64,000 nt of DNA, from assembly GCA_015680905.1 (NCBI GenBank), contig CM027380.1:50256001-50320000 (forward strand). The letters run 5' to 3'. Source of the stretch: Coptis chinensis (Eukaryota; Streptophyta; Magnoliopsida; Ranunculales; Ranunculaceae). How positions within the stretch are numbered: the stretch's first letter is position 1; every line of letters begins with the position of its first letter. The notes under the pieces were generated by a model, which saw only the letters and a program-made list of their open reading frames with translations, made no database searches and was not told the DNA's origin. The position numbers and the translations under genes were made by a program. Shown one piece after another: positions 1-10,902 of the stretch.

Positions 1-638
1 TAATAGAAAATAAAACCTAAACATGCTACTAAACTAATTTTAATGTTTAATTTTACTAATGGGTTACTAATTCATTTTAATTAATAAACATTTTTAAAAT
101 TTTAAATTCCTTTTTTAATTGAATTTTTGGTTTTGATAACTCAAAACTTTGCAAGTCTATCTATTTTTTATCTACTAACAGTTGAATTAAAAAGACTAGA
201 GGGAATTACAGGTAACTTACACACAAAGATTCTGAGCCAACATAATCTTCGTCTGAAAAAATAAGGCGCGGCATGGGTGAACGGGGCGTGGACACGTGTC
301 ACATGTGGGCGCGGGTGAACGATGTGCGGGCGCGTGTCTTACGCGGGTGCATGTCTGACATGTGCAGGCACGTGTCGCGCGCGGGTGCGTGGGTAATAGT
401 CAAAGCTCAGGTTCTTTTGCTCCGTTTGCGCTCGTTTTTCTCCAGCAGTTTCCGGTGATTAGTCTTGTGCTATTCTCAGTCTCCGTTTGCTCAGTAGTGT
501 ACTGGAAATAGGCAAAAAAGAAACATCAGTAACGAAATAAAGAAAAAAAAAAACTTAAAAAAATTTGAAAATAAGATTGAGAAGAAGAGTTCAATGAGTG
601 AATTTTTTCTCCATCTTCCTCTTTCCAATTGGATCCAT
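1..638 (-). other. Leader of element I; no gene seen
   Basis: Non-coding leader downstream of the primer site. Bases 240-460 are strikingly GC-rich in an AT-rich setting. They hold short imperfect repeats such as GGGTGAAC, CACGTGTC and GCGGGTGC. A 61-codon plus-strand ORF at 273-458 is an effect of this base composition and has no recognisable content. Confidence 0.45.
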
Positions 639-651
639 GACGGCGGTGCCA
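639..651 (-). other. Primer-binding site of element I
   Basis: The minus strand reads TGGCACCGCCGTC two bases after the LTR end. It is identical to the site of element F at 47363-47375. It differs at three positions from the TGGCGCCGCTGCC site used by the other elements here. Confidence 0.6.
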
Positions 652-653
652 TT

Positions 654-1661
654 TGAAGAAGTGTAAAGTGGTGGGTGTTGGGTTTTGTTGTTCATCTTGA
701 ATCCTTTGTTTGGAGGAATGGTTTGATGGTTGAAAAACTAAACTTCTAACTTTTCTCTCGTACTTTCTAATGATTATTTCAAATGTTTTCTTAATGGAAA
801 ACTCTTGTTGCTGGAGAGAAAACTAGAAATTTATTTTAGTTTAGTTGTTTAAATCAAAACTTGGAATGAACTTGATTTGAAAAGGTAACTAAATCACCAA
901 GTTGTTTTCATTTGAACTTGTCAAATGAACCTAACTTGGTGGTGGAGTGTGAATGAAATAGACTAGTGATGAAAACAAGAGTGTGTAACTAGGATTAAAT
1001 TTGTACAAACTTGTAGCAACTTGAAGGAAAAGAACTTGTATAGAATGAAAACTTGATTGAACTTGAAATAAGAACTTGATGACAACAATGGACATTGAAA
1101 TAAAGCAAATAAAAGAAAATAAAAAGACTTTTAATTAAATGACTTAAATGTAAATTTAGGTTACACTACTCCTAACAAACCAAATGGTTAGGACCCTAAA
1201 ACATTGGATGGTTAATTCTCTACATCTTTTTGGTTTATATAGGACACCAAGTACATATTTGCCCCTCCTTCTAGAAACAACTTTAAGGATAAGATTAAGC
1301 TTTGTGGGCTTTTGACTGTAGCCCATACAATTGTGTTCTTGATTTTGGCTTTAAGTCCTTGAGTGTTTAGCTTTTAGTCTTGAGTCCTTGGGTCTTTAGT
1401 TTTTAGTCTTGAGTCCTTGAGAGTTGACTTTGATAATTGACTTTGACTTTTTGGCACTTTTGCTCCGAAGATGGAATCTTCCCAAGCAGCGTCAATAGCA
1501 ATCCTTTTTGCGCTAAAATGCACGTATTAGGAATATACGTCCTAAATGGCCTGTATCCTGCAAAAGGTAGTGAAAGCTATAAGTTGTCTGTTCATTAAGC
1601 ATAAGAAGGGCATATTTGAAGAATTGTAAAGGTAATAAAACACACATTTATAAGTAGATTC
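654..1661 (-). repeat. LTR of element I
   Basis: On the minus strand this starts near TAAATGTGTG and ends CTTCA directly before the primer site. The stretch 1555-1650 matches the reverse complement of 46530-46640 closely, for example around AGCTATAAGTTGTCT and GGTAATAAAAC. The stretch 1420-1470 (GTTGACTTTGA and GACTTTGACTTTTT) matches the reverse complement of 46740-46770. Bases 1350-1425 hold about 2.4 copies of a 29-bp tandem repeat around GTCCTTGAG. The outer edge at 1661 is approximate because the expected terminal CA is degraded. Confidence 0.65.
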
Positions 1662-1682
1662 TAAATAGTCTCGCAATCGTGC

Positions 1683-2599
1683 ATGAGACTATGCTCAGGC
1701 TATACAAAGCTTAGCGCCTTTAAAACTTACCCACGTAGGAGAGCAAGTCGATCTAGACATACTCCTATTTCTCATTCTCCAACTACTAGGATGGTGGATG
1801 AAGTAGTTCTAGTTGAAGAACCTCTCTCTAGTTTCTACACACCATTACAAGATGGCCCTCCATCTTGTATACGACTCACATAGCTCAATAGCAATTTCCA
1901 AATCCCACCAAACATCTTCAATCTCTTACCCGTCTTTTACGGTTTCGAACACGAGTTACCGTATGAACACCTACGTCAGATACATGAGGTATGCAGTACG
2001 TTCAATCATCCAGGCGTTTCTGATGTTCGGGTTAAACAAAGAGTGTTTCCCTTCACTTTAGCTGGCAAGAGCCATGCATGTCTTCTTTCACAGAAGCCCG
2101 ATTCTTTCGATACATAGGAAAAGGTAGTAGTGTTCTCCTTCATGAAGAAGTATTTTACACCGAAGAAAATAGAGGAGATTGTAAGAAAGATACAGTTCTT
2201 CAAACAGAGTCCGAGTGAGACATTCTCCGAAGCATGGGATAGATTCTCTGACCTGCTCCACTTATGTCCTCACCGTAAACTAGAAAAATCCACTCTTGTC
2301 CAATGTTTTTTCAAAGGTCTTCTCCAAGAACACAAAGTCACATTGGATATCATGAGTAATGGAAACTTTTTAGATAAAGGTGCTATAGAAGCTCTAACCT
2401 TTCTTGAGGACCAAGTAGAAAAGAGTAATCATTGGGGTGACACAAACAATTCTAGAACATCCCAACCCAGTACTTCTAAGGCCAATGGTATCTTTGAGGT
2501 AAAATCCGATTCAGAGATGAAAACACTAATCTAAACCCTCACAAGAAATATAGATGCCCATGTAACCAAACAAAAATACCATACTCCCTAACCAGTTAT
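1683..2599 (+). pseudogene. gag: Element A gag, N-terminal part (broken)
   Basis: Structural protein remnant that would have packaged retrotransposon RNA in virus-like particles. The frame starting at ATG 1683 reads MRLCSGYTK, then an S/T/R-rich tail, then the SFYTPLQDGP segment also present in F's gag at 48796. Codons 1881-1883 are an in-frame TAG. The best preserved part is 2130-2534, with the plant retrotransposon gag core (MKKYFTPKKIEEIV, SEAWDRFSDLLHLCPH, FFKGLLQEHK). A second stop lies near 2115 and another at 2532. The frame is cut at 2599 by the CACTA element and resumes at 7607. Pseudogene with high confidence. Confidence 0.85.
2597..2599. repeat. Target-site duplication TAT, left copy, CACTA element
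   Basis: TAT directly precedes the CACTA end and is repeated at 7604-7606. The related empty site in element F reads GTTATGAACAT with a single TAT. Confidence 0.9.
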
Positions 2600-2631
2600 C
2601 ACTACCAAAAGAACGATTTTACCCGACTGAC
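2600..2631. repeat. CACTA terminal inverted repeat, left
   Basis: This 32-bp repeat starts CACTACCAAAAGAACGA. It matches the reverse complement of 7572-7603 at 29 of 32 positions. Confidence 0.92.
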
Positions 2632-2635
2632 TATG

Positions 2636-3010
2636 GCTGTCGCGAAAGGTATTACCCGACAGACCAAAACTGCCGCAAGACCGTCGGAAAATGCTCGGTC
2701 GGCATAGCGTTCCGACGGTTTTTATTGGTCAAAACAGGCTGTTGGGGTTGAAGATCTTTGCCGATGGACATTCCCGCTGTTAATAACCGTCGGATATGCC
2801 GGCTGTCAAAAACCGTCGGATAGTTCCTGCTGTAAAAAACCGTCGGATATTCCTGCTGCTAAAAACCGTCGGATATTCCTGCTGTTAAAAACCGTTGGAT
2901 AGTTCTACTGTTATGAACCGTCGGTTAGACCAGCTGTCATCAGTCGTCGGATATGCCAGCTGCTAGCCGTCGGGTAGTTTGCTACTAGACAGTTTTCATC
3001 CGTTGGGTAT
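2636..3010. repeat. Left subterminal repeats of the CACTA element
   Basis: Between about 2680 and 2990 there are roughly eight direct copies of a 26-30 bp unit with the core AACCGTCGGATA followed by a CTGCTGTTAAA-like part. The units at 2825-2900 are the most regular, with a period near 26-27. The same core recurs in both orientations at 7355-7595. Confidence 0.8.
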
Positions 3011-6000
3011 TAGTTCTTTATTTAAAAAAAAAATATTTTTTATAATAATTGTTTCAGGTATCCCAACATTACATTCTTGCAAGTTCCCACTCAAATGCTA
3101 CAAACGCCAATGTATTCATAAAGAAACAATGTGTTCATAAAAAAAAACAAGAATAAGACATGTTGTTCACTAAGTATACTCTAAGCTTTAAACACTGCTC
3201 ATCAAATTCCTTGATAGAAAATGAACCCTGTCTGTCATTATCTATGGCCCATCTAAATCCCTACAATCATTTGACATATCCGTTAGCTTCTTCTAATACA
3301 TAGTGCGATTTTTAGCAATCATTTCCTATTCACATGAGACGTCAAAACTATCGCTTGTGGCACCTGAACACCAATTATTGGGACAACCACTGCATACCAA
3401 GTATCCACAAAAGCAGCAAACCATGCATGCATTCCTGCGGCAAAAGAATTATCATATGACTTGGTGCAAATTACTGAAACATTGCAAGTTAAATTTCCAT
3501 TAGTACAAGTCTTATTTAACTGACCTCCAAGCATGTCAAAATTTCGAAAAGAAATTCCAACAAGTAATTTCACAGTGAAAAAAATGGACTTAGGGGTGAG
3601 AATAAAACAATGTAGCATATAAGGCTTTTATATTGCAAGACCCTTCTCCGAGTGTCTCCCAAGGTATATACTTTGTTTTTACAGGAAGGCATCAAGAATC
3701 TCAATTTGTGGCTTGATACAGGAGATTCTACTTTTCTCTTTTTTATGTTTCTAATATCATCAAAAAAAATACTCCCCAAATCCTTTTCAAACCCTTATTG
3801 ACAAAATTTGGTCCTGATTTCCATTGAAAATTACAACAGCAAGACGATAAGACAGTAGGAACAATAATGGAACGAGGAAATCCCTGTCAGAGTAATACAA
3901 AGGCGTATAACAAGGTACCTCGCCTGGGGTGTCAAGAAGTGGCTGCATGGCCGTTGAACCAACGATCTGTTTAGGAACAAGATTTCGCAGATTGACATAC
4001 CTAATAAATAACGAAATTTTGGAACTTATTCTTGTGACAAAAGTACTCGATGATTGACATACCTAATAAATAAATGAAAATTCCAAACTTATCTTGTAAC
4101 AAAAGTACTCTAATTGGTGCCACACCAACCGAATACTCGGATGAGGAGGCCGGAAAAGACTAGAAGTTCCCAAGCTTTATTTTCATGTAATTAGTGGATC
4201 ACTGCTTGGCTTGTTCAAAGGACTACATTTTATGCCTTTGTTGTTCCATTTTTCCATTGCACAATAAAGCATACTTTAATTGATAACTTATTAAAAGAAA
4301 AGGCCATAACAATTTCATTCCATTGGAATTACTCTCCTCCTTTGTGGAGCTATATATTAAATGGATTTCTACTGCTATTATCCACGGGGGTAGTATAAAT
4401 TGAGTTTTTCCTTCTTTTTAGCAACTACTTTGGAAGAGTGGAAAACTATGGGAATGCATATATTGTTCTAAGTTGCCTCTTCAACCCAAAAGTCATTAAC
4501 CTTCATAGAATTACTGTATTATCATAGTGTTTTGAATGAAAATCTTTTTGATTTTGATGAGGCAAAAATTTGAAGTGTTTTGACAGATGGAAGGAACAAC
4601 AGTCCACTTCAACATATCGATCTTAATTTACTCTCTACATTCTAAAACCAATAGTATCAAATCAGACTGCAGTAGAGCACAAACTATGTTTAAAAGACAT
4701 ACAGACATATGAGAGTATCAAAGCCTACCTCCGCTCAAACACTACAATAGTAGCTGATGTTTCACACCTAACAGAATGCTCAAAATTAGCAGGTAGGTAT
4801 GCATATGAATCAACCTGAATTAAACATGAAAGACATTAGAATCTATTCTTCGATTCTAAAGGATGAAAAATACAATACTTAAGAATTCACGTAACCGCAA
4901 ATAATTCACTGGGTATAAATTCATAACAAACTAACAACTGAGAAGAGAACACACCAGCAATTCTTGGCTAATCCCGGACACATTAAATTGTCACAAGATT
5001 ACCTTGAAGCACAAAAGGAACCTAGAAGAAGGTCCAACCACAAAATATGCAATCGGGATAAAAATACAAATTTATCCGGTTTTAAGTAATGCAAGATATA
5101 TCCGATAGTATCAATGGAGTGTAAATTATAAGATTCTTCTCGGTATATTTATGTTTAAAATGAGGGTGCAACATGAGTGTATGTTATAGGATACTACCCA
5201 AATAAAGAAATTTCCACACCTTTCAACATCTTACGAAGGTAGGGCAGGACCAAAAGCAATTGCACCGTGAGGAAGAAACAGAAGTCATGTGACCATAAAG
5301 AGAACTTGGACGTAGGAATATCGAGAAAAGAAGAGAGGAAGAAGACTATAAAAGAAAACAGTTTCAGTTTTTGTAGTCACAATACCAAATTAAAGCTGTG
5401 ACTTTGACATTATCAGTTTCTTGAACTGAAACTACAAGCTATCAAAGTATGTCAAGGCATTTTTTTTAGGTGAAGTGATGATAAAAGGTGCACTAGAAAA
5501 ATGAGAGTTCATCATATTTCTCCAACATTGACTCTAATCACATGGTTAGGGTCCAAGTCAAAAGTAATAAAACTACCTAGATCATATCACCACAACCTTA
5601 GACTAGATGAGGAAGCAAACCTCAGTTGGACGTGTATTCTTCAAGTGCATGAAATTGACTCTGAGGGTTTCCCAATGACAATAAACTACAAACATGTCTA
5701 TTTAGCAAATCCATGTAAAACCAACAGAATTGACAGACCTTGCATCTTGGCTAGGTACATTACAAAGTGTGAACCCATTGCAGGAGTGATTAGATAAGCG
5801 CCCATTGTATTAGACCTGCAGTACGCGAAAACCATATATTCATGAACAGTCTCTTTTCTAAGTCTCCGGACATCAACTAAAAGCGGGACTTACCGGTCCG
5901 GGGAGAGGGCTGAATCTGAGGACTTTCGAGGTGTGATTACTGCATGATCTTCTCGGTAAACACTCTGAGTAAAACCCGGCAAGTTTGTCAAAGTTAAATA

Positions 6001-7349
6001 GTAACTTAGCTAAAATATTTTTGAGAACATTTCATCGCAATAACAATTCTCAGGGATATACCTACTTAGCCTTCTCCCAACTCATTTAAGTACATTCCCG
6101 GAACATTATTGATATTAGAGTCGTGTTATTGTGTCGCTTGTAGAGACAATTCCACAAAGAAAATTATACCAACCATATATTAATGCCTATGATCACCCTT
6201 TAAGTCTTTCCAGAGATTTTCTTTTATACTACATCGCTTATCTTTGCCGAATTTTTTATGAACTTCTTTGTTGGGATATATTCAAAATATCCGTGACAAC
6301 TTACATGGCTAATCTATATGTCACTAATTGTAATACTAATATGTTCACTTTACAAACAACCCCATGTATCTTCACACCATTCCAATACTATTGGCCAAGT
6401 CAAAAGCTTCTCTTATAGCGTTTTTAATTTTCAAATTAATGTTAGCACTGTGATGAATATTGAACTAAATTAAACATTCAATTACTTAAATACTGCTTCC
6501 AATTCACACTAAAAACAAAAAAAAAAAAAAAAAGTCCTTCCCCAACCCCAACATTTCTTTTTTCTCTAATGAAAATATAATACCAAAGATACAAACTTTA
6601 AGTCGTAGTATTATAACTAACTAACCTTGAAGATGAATAGGTGAAAGTGTTGGATTAGTAACTTTATGATAAATAGATTCTGTCACTGTAACATTACTCT
6701 CATAACCATTCTCTGAACAAAAACCACTTTCTCCAACGACCCATTTCACAGCACCTGATCATTAAAAAGAAAAAAACAAACAAAGGGGTCAGTTACTTAT
6801 TCAAAGCAACTTGAAATGAATATTCTCAGAGCTGAAATTAATCAAACACAAGTTTTAATAAAACAGCTAGAAAAAAAAATCATGTTTCACTTATTGAACA
6901 CAAGTTTTAAATAAATAACTAAAGTTTTCATCTTTTAAAAGCCGGTGTTCAAACGAGTAGTAGTGGCGGAGGAGGAGGAGATCGTGGTGGCGAGAGATGA
7001 GGTGGTGGCTTTGTAGTGAAGGAAAGTGAATATTTTTTAAGGATTAAACATGCAAAAACTAGAAAATGAAGTGAGAATGAGGCTGAGATTCAAACAAATC
7101 AACTAAATATTCAAACATTGAAATTACCTGCTCGAGGTTGAGAAGGGCGCCGGTGCAATGAAATTCAAAGGGCGTCGGTGTAATGAAATTCAAGAGGTAA
7201 TAGTCCGACGTGACTCGTGACTATTGCGGAAGGAAGGAAAAGCTGAAAACTCGGCAGTGTTAGAGTCGGGTTTATTATTTTAATTTTAGGGGTTTAATTT
7301 TTAATGAAATTTTATAGCGTGGGAAGTGAAATCTTTGCGCTGTTGAATA
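3011..7349. other. CACTA interior; no recognisable gene
   Basis: This is 4.3 kb of AT-rich DNA without a recognisable transposase. The longest frames are short: minus 3319-3618 (99 codons), plus 5501-5797 (98 codons) and plus 6131-6418 (95 codons). The minus frame has a cysteine-containing stretch (NKTCTNGNLTCNVSVIC) that looks more protein-like than its surroundings and could be a captured host-gene fragment, but I do not recognise it. Bases 6940-7020 hold a GGA/GGT-rich patch. Confidence 0.5.
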
Positions 7350-7571
7350 GATATGCCGACGGTTAAGAAGTACGGCCATATTTTGGTGTCCGTTGGAAAC
7401 AAACAATGGTTAAAGGCAGTCGAACTAGCCGATAGCTAAAAACTGTCGGGCAACCGTCGGACAGAACAAAACAATTGTAATACCTCCGGGATGGATGGCC
7501 AACTAATACCCAACGGATAAAAGGCATTGGTAACTTCCTATGGTTATAAACCGTCGGGTAATCTTTCTGAA
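7350..7571. repeat. Right subterminal repeats of the CACTA element
   Basis: Several copies of CCGACGGTT or AACCGTCGG and of CTGTCGGG cores occur here in mixed orientation, mirroring the left end. An 87-codon minus-strand ORF at 7363-7626 is made of these repeats and is not considered a gene. Confidence 0.7.
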
Positions 7572-7603
7572 GTCTGTCGGGTAAAGTCGTTTTTTTGGTA
7601 GTG
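7572..7603. repeat. CACTA terminal inverted repeat, right
   Basis: This 32-bp repeat ends TTTTTTTGGTAGTG. It pairs with the left repeat with three mismatches and is followed directly by the duplicated TAT. Confidence 0.92.
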
Positions 7604-7606
7604 TAT

Positions 7607-8140
7607 GAACATCGATATAGCACCATGCACTTTCTGTCTCAATCTAAATCACGTATCTACCCATTGTCTCTTGCTCAATAACATAGTATCACTTCAACCA
7701 AAAGAAGTTTGTGCTTTCAATGTACCAAATGCACCATGGAGGCAACACCCAAATTTTCAATGGAATACTAATCCACAAACCCAACCACCTCCAGGGTTCA
7801 CAAATCATGTCAAACCACAAAATACATTCAATCAGTTCAGACAAGGACAATGTACCTACAATAATCAGAATTGAGCATTGGTTCCATCCAACTTTAACTA
7901 GAACGACCAAAATCCACAAATCAACAAGCAAAGAGACCTAGTTCCAGTTGCTTAACGTACTAATGTCCCATTAGACAAAATATCTGAGATGATGCTATCA
8001 TTGATGCATCAACAATCTCAAATCTTGGTGTCCATACAACAATCTCTAAGCCACCTAACTCAAGAGAAAGCCCAGAAAGGTGTGTTCCCAGGACAAGCAG
8101 TTCCTAATCCTAAACAAGCGAACTTAGCCTTGGAAGCTAC
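7607..8140 (+). pseudogene. gag: Element A gag, C-terminal part with zinc knuckle (broken)
   Basis: Continues the gag interrupted at 2599. It encodes an intact CX2CX4HX4C zinc knuckle, CTFCLNLNHVSTHC, the nucleic-acid-binding motif of gag nucleocapsid. This is followed by the NAPWRQHPNFQWN segment found in other plant gag proteins of this lineage and a Q/N-rich tail. A TGA near 7874 and further stops break it. It keeps similarity to F's gag through GVFPGQ (about 8080) and ends where sequence jumps to the end of integrase. Confidence 0.8.
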
Positions 8141-8221
8141 AAGCGTTTAAAACACTATCATGAGTTACGGTCTATGGATGTAGAAGAAACCATTCTCGAC
8201 GATCCTATCTATGAGGATTAA
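8141..8221 (+). pseudogene. Element A, last 25 codons of integrase joined to gag by deletion
   Basis: The frame ends KHYHELRSMDVEETILD followed by DPIYED and TAA. This is the counterpart of the integrase C-terminus in H (KHFHELLSPDVEEVLLQ, ending near 60030) and in D (ending at 23480 on the minus strand). Everything between gag and this point, including protease, RT, RNase H and the integrase core, is missing. The deletion is therefore several kilobases and sits at 8135-8147. Confidence 0.75.
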
Positions 8222-9239
8222 ATCCTCTGTTCCATGATATATTTCCAATCCATTCATTCTTTTACATCTGTTTCTATGGAATATATCAGAAAAGGTAACT
8301 GAACCACTCCACTTAGAGTGTGTGGTTGTAAGTGCCGGAGCCTTGAGTCCACGTATACTTGCATATTCCTGGTTAGCACTTTTACTCGTAGTTTGAGTAG
8401 TGTACCTCTATGGAGCAAGTATACAATTTTTTTTCTTTATTTTACACTCTTTTTGTTAAAAATAGCTTTTCCTTGTTGTTTTTATAAAAGTTCTTGATTT
8501 TTCCAGTTTTTATAATAGAGGATTCTCGATACAACACTAGTCATGTGTTTTTTGTTGCAAAATGGGCAATGGATTCTACACGGACCAACCCCTAGAAAAA
8601 CGCAATCTAGGGACGATTTGAGATCAGTTTTGCTTATTAAGGGTCGCCTATATCACCGCACTATTCGCACAGGTCAGGACATTCCATGTGTTGTGCAGTA
8701 AATCCCCCAACTTGTATAACTGAAGCTCTGTCTGTCTTGATTGGGTTCACTCGAACAGACATGAAAGTTGCCTAAGATAATATGTTATGTTATGTTTTTT
8801 ATCACTACTTTTGTACGAGTCCTTTGTATATATCTCTACATAGTTTTCAAAAACTTGAGGATATACAAATTTAAAATATTACGTCCCAGAGTAACCAAAA
8901 TGATACTGGATAAACGTATGATTTATCTTCTTGAAAAAACCCTCTGTTTTGTTAGAGATACATTTTAAGAAAAACAAGAACCAAAAAAAAAAAAAAAAAA
9001 AAACTTGAAGAGGCGTGGACTTCTAGATATAAACAAATGGTGTAGCCCAAAGTGAAACCATGATCTGTTTAATTCTATCATGCACCTCTCTATTATTGTC
9101 TCAAGAATCTGACGTTAAAAGACTCATTTTGTACAAAAATTTCAAAACAATTCCCCTATTTTCTAAACACTCTACAAAATTTCCAACTGCCAAAATTTTC
9201 AAAAACTTCTTTTCTCCCCCCCTTCTACAAACCTTTCAA
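8222..9239 (+). other. Element A post-pol spacer with splice-donor-like sites
   Basis: Non-coding. Bases 8285-8420 align with the post-pol spacers of D, E and H, including AAGGTAACTG at 8292 and GTGTGTGGTTGTAAGT at 8319-8333. A patch near AATCTGACGTTAAAAGAC (9107-9125) also matches the other elements. The hairpin and G-tract seen in D, E and H after that patch are not present in A. A run of about 20 A lies at 8981-9003. The short ORFs here are not genes. Confidence 0.55.
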
Positions 9240-10263
9240 AATGTCTAAAAATAGTTCTTCTCCACCGAGCAAGGCTCAATAGAGACGTGTACCCTCTGAT
9301 TATGAAGTTTTTGCGTCTCTTCCGATTGATATTAAACATGATATCTAGAAGAGAATTCACACCATCACACCTACACCCGCAGACGGCGTGTAGTAAAGGA
9401 GAACTGGTGTTTGAGATGTCAAACACCAGACTGCCCTGGGCTTCAGCCGATAAGCGACGGCTCAGTATTTACAATCTATATGTGTCTTACACCAAAACAC
9501 AAAGCCCAGCTTCATAGAGTGATCAAACCATCTGGTTGGGATTGACTCGAGTCTTGGCGATCTAACTAAAAACGACCCATATTTTTTACAGTTTTTCAAA
9601 ATATAATCCAAAAAAGTTAATTAATTTTTAAATTCATGTTTGTATATTCTTTCCACCCTCCGTTCCCTTTACTCTAGTAACACTATTTTTGGTTCATTCT
9701 GCTATTCGTACACTTTGCTTTCAAGTTGGCATACTCTATTCTTTTTAGAGCTCATTCGTGTATACAATTTATGTCATCTTCACGCTTTAAGGCGTTCATC
9801 TATCATCTTGTGTGTCATACATGCTTGGATCAAATCATGTGATATACCGTTGGATAGGAGTTTTTGCGTTGATCGTTTAGACAATTTGTTTGTCTTAATC
9901 AGATTGGTAATGAAGCAGAAATTTACATTTTACGAGTTACGAGAAGGAATGTGACCCTTTTGGTATTTCCACATTTCATATGGGCTTGGGCCAAATATTT
10001 CAAACCCTAAAAACCCAACGATCGATGTTCGTATACTGGTTTATATTCCAACCACACGATCGCCTAACATACTGTCTCTCTCACTCAAAACCCTAGATCA
10101 CAAAAATCCACCCGACACGCGCCAGCGCCTCACCAACACGGGCCAGCGTCTCACCAACCCGCGCCACGCCTCCTTTTCACCAAATTCAACACTTTTCCTA
10201 CTACTTCTAGAAAACCTTCACCCCATCTCATATCCACTTTCAATTTAACAAAAACATCCTCTC
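9240..10263 (+). other. Element A region before the env-like ORF; nothing firmly identified
   Basis: A frame from ATG 9241 (MSKNSSSPPSKAQ, then stops) could be a decayed ORF, but it has no match in the other elements. Bases 9640-9954 give a 104-codon frame without recognisable content. From 9980 (GGGCTTGGGCCAA) to 10263 the sequence resembles the C-rich leader that precedes the env-like ORF in D, E and H. Confidence 0.4.
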
Positions 10264-10902
10264 ATGGCTGCCAATCAAAAGATTGTACCCGAAATGGAAT
10301 TTTCAAATCTATTTGATTTGGGGGTTTTTGATGTTTTCTTCAAGGGATAGATCCTTAAAAGAGGTGAGGCCACTCTTGCTAGAACCCACTGCTCATTACT
10401 CCCCTTCTCTTGTTCAAGCTTTCTATCGTGGCTTAGCTCGCGATAACGAAGGTTTGGTTACCATTTTGGTTGGGGGAGGCTCGCATGTGTTGACTAGGTA
10501 GTCAGTTGGATCAGTTTTGGGTATCGAAGCACGACACGAGGTCCCCGAGAGTCAATAGTTCTATGGCACAATGTTCGATTTGATGCATGCTACTATGTTA
10601 GAGGGCAAGTACGTCCATGGTTCCACCTGTGCGAGCAGACTTCTTTGAGGAAGAACCAGCTGGCAGTGGTAACTTGGATTGCACACAACCTAGTGGGGAC
10701 GATGAAACCTTCAGATATAAGTAAGTCGATCCTTCACATTCTTTGGATCTTACAGACCTGGAACAATGGGTTTTGTATTAGTTCTTTCCTGTGGGACCAA
10801 CTTTCTCAGTCTAGATGGAGTACTGCTCCCCTTCCTACCCTTGTAGCTAAGCTCATGCTTAGTTGGGGAGCAGCAGTTCCGAGTAACTTTGTAGTCGTAA
10901 AG
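10264..10902 (+). pseudogene. Element A env-like ORF, part 1 (broken)
   Basis: Starts at ATG 10264 (MAANQKIVPEMEF) in the position where D, E and H have their post-pol ORF. The conserved block at 10700-10900 reads ILHILWILQTWNNGFC and then a LPTLVAKLMLSWGAAVP-like segment. It corresponds to LWILQTNKYNFC with LPVLITKIMLSFRA in D and to the same block in H. Frameshifts and stops are present near 10348 and beyond. The frame is interrupted at codon AAG 10900-10902 by solo LTR B and resumes in frame at 12433. By position it is the env-like protein of Athila-type elements; no signal peptide or membrane anchor is evident here. Confidence 0.7.

Larger units (their letters stand above)
1..1661 (-). 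mobile_element. Element I: 5' end of a minus-strand LTR retrotransposon, cut by the window edge
   Basis: Reading the minus strand, an LTR (1661 down to 654) is followed by a primer-binding site and then by leader sequence that runs off the window at base 1. The LTR is homologous, in opposite orientation, to the LTR of element F at 46528-47360, and the two share the same unusual primer site. The LTR abuts the gag start of element A, so I inserted just upstream of it. No target duplication can be tested because the other end lies outside the window. Confidence 0.7.
2600..7603. mobile_element. CACTA-superfamily (En/Spm-type) DNA transposon, non-autonomous
   Basis: The element is 5,004 bp long. 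It begins CACTACCAAAA and ends in the inverse, TTTTGGTAGTG, with 32-bp terminal inverted repeats that differ at 3 positions. It is flanked by the 3-bp duplication TAT (2597-2599 and 7604-7606), the CACTA-type size. Subterminal repeats built on the ACCGTCGG core fill both ends, as is typical of transposase-binding regions in this superfamily. No TNPA/TNPD-like transposase ORF is visible, so it probably moved in trans. The related gag of element F keeps the uninterrupted site near 49704-49712, which confirms both borders. Confidence 0.92.

Noticed and set aside
273..458. 61-codon ORF in a GC-rich patch
   Set aside because: Composition effect of repeated GC-rich motifs within a retrotransposon leader; no protein features.
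2680..3000. Repeats with regular spacing, possible satellite
   Set aside because: They are the subterminal repeats of a CACTA element with matching ends and target duplication.
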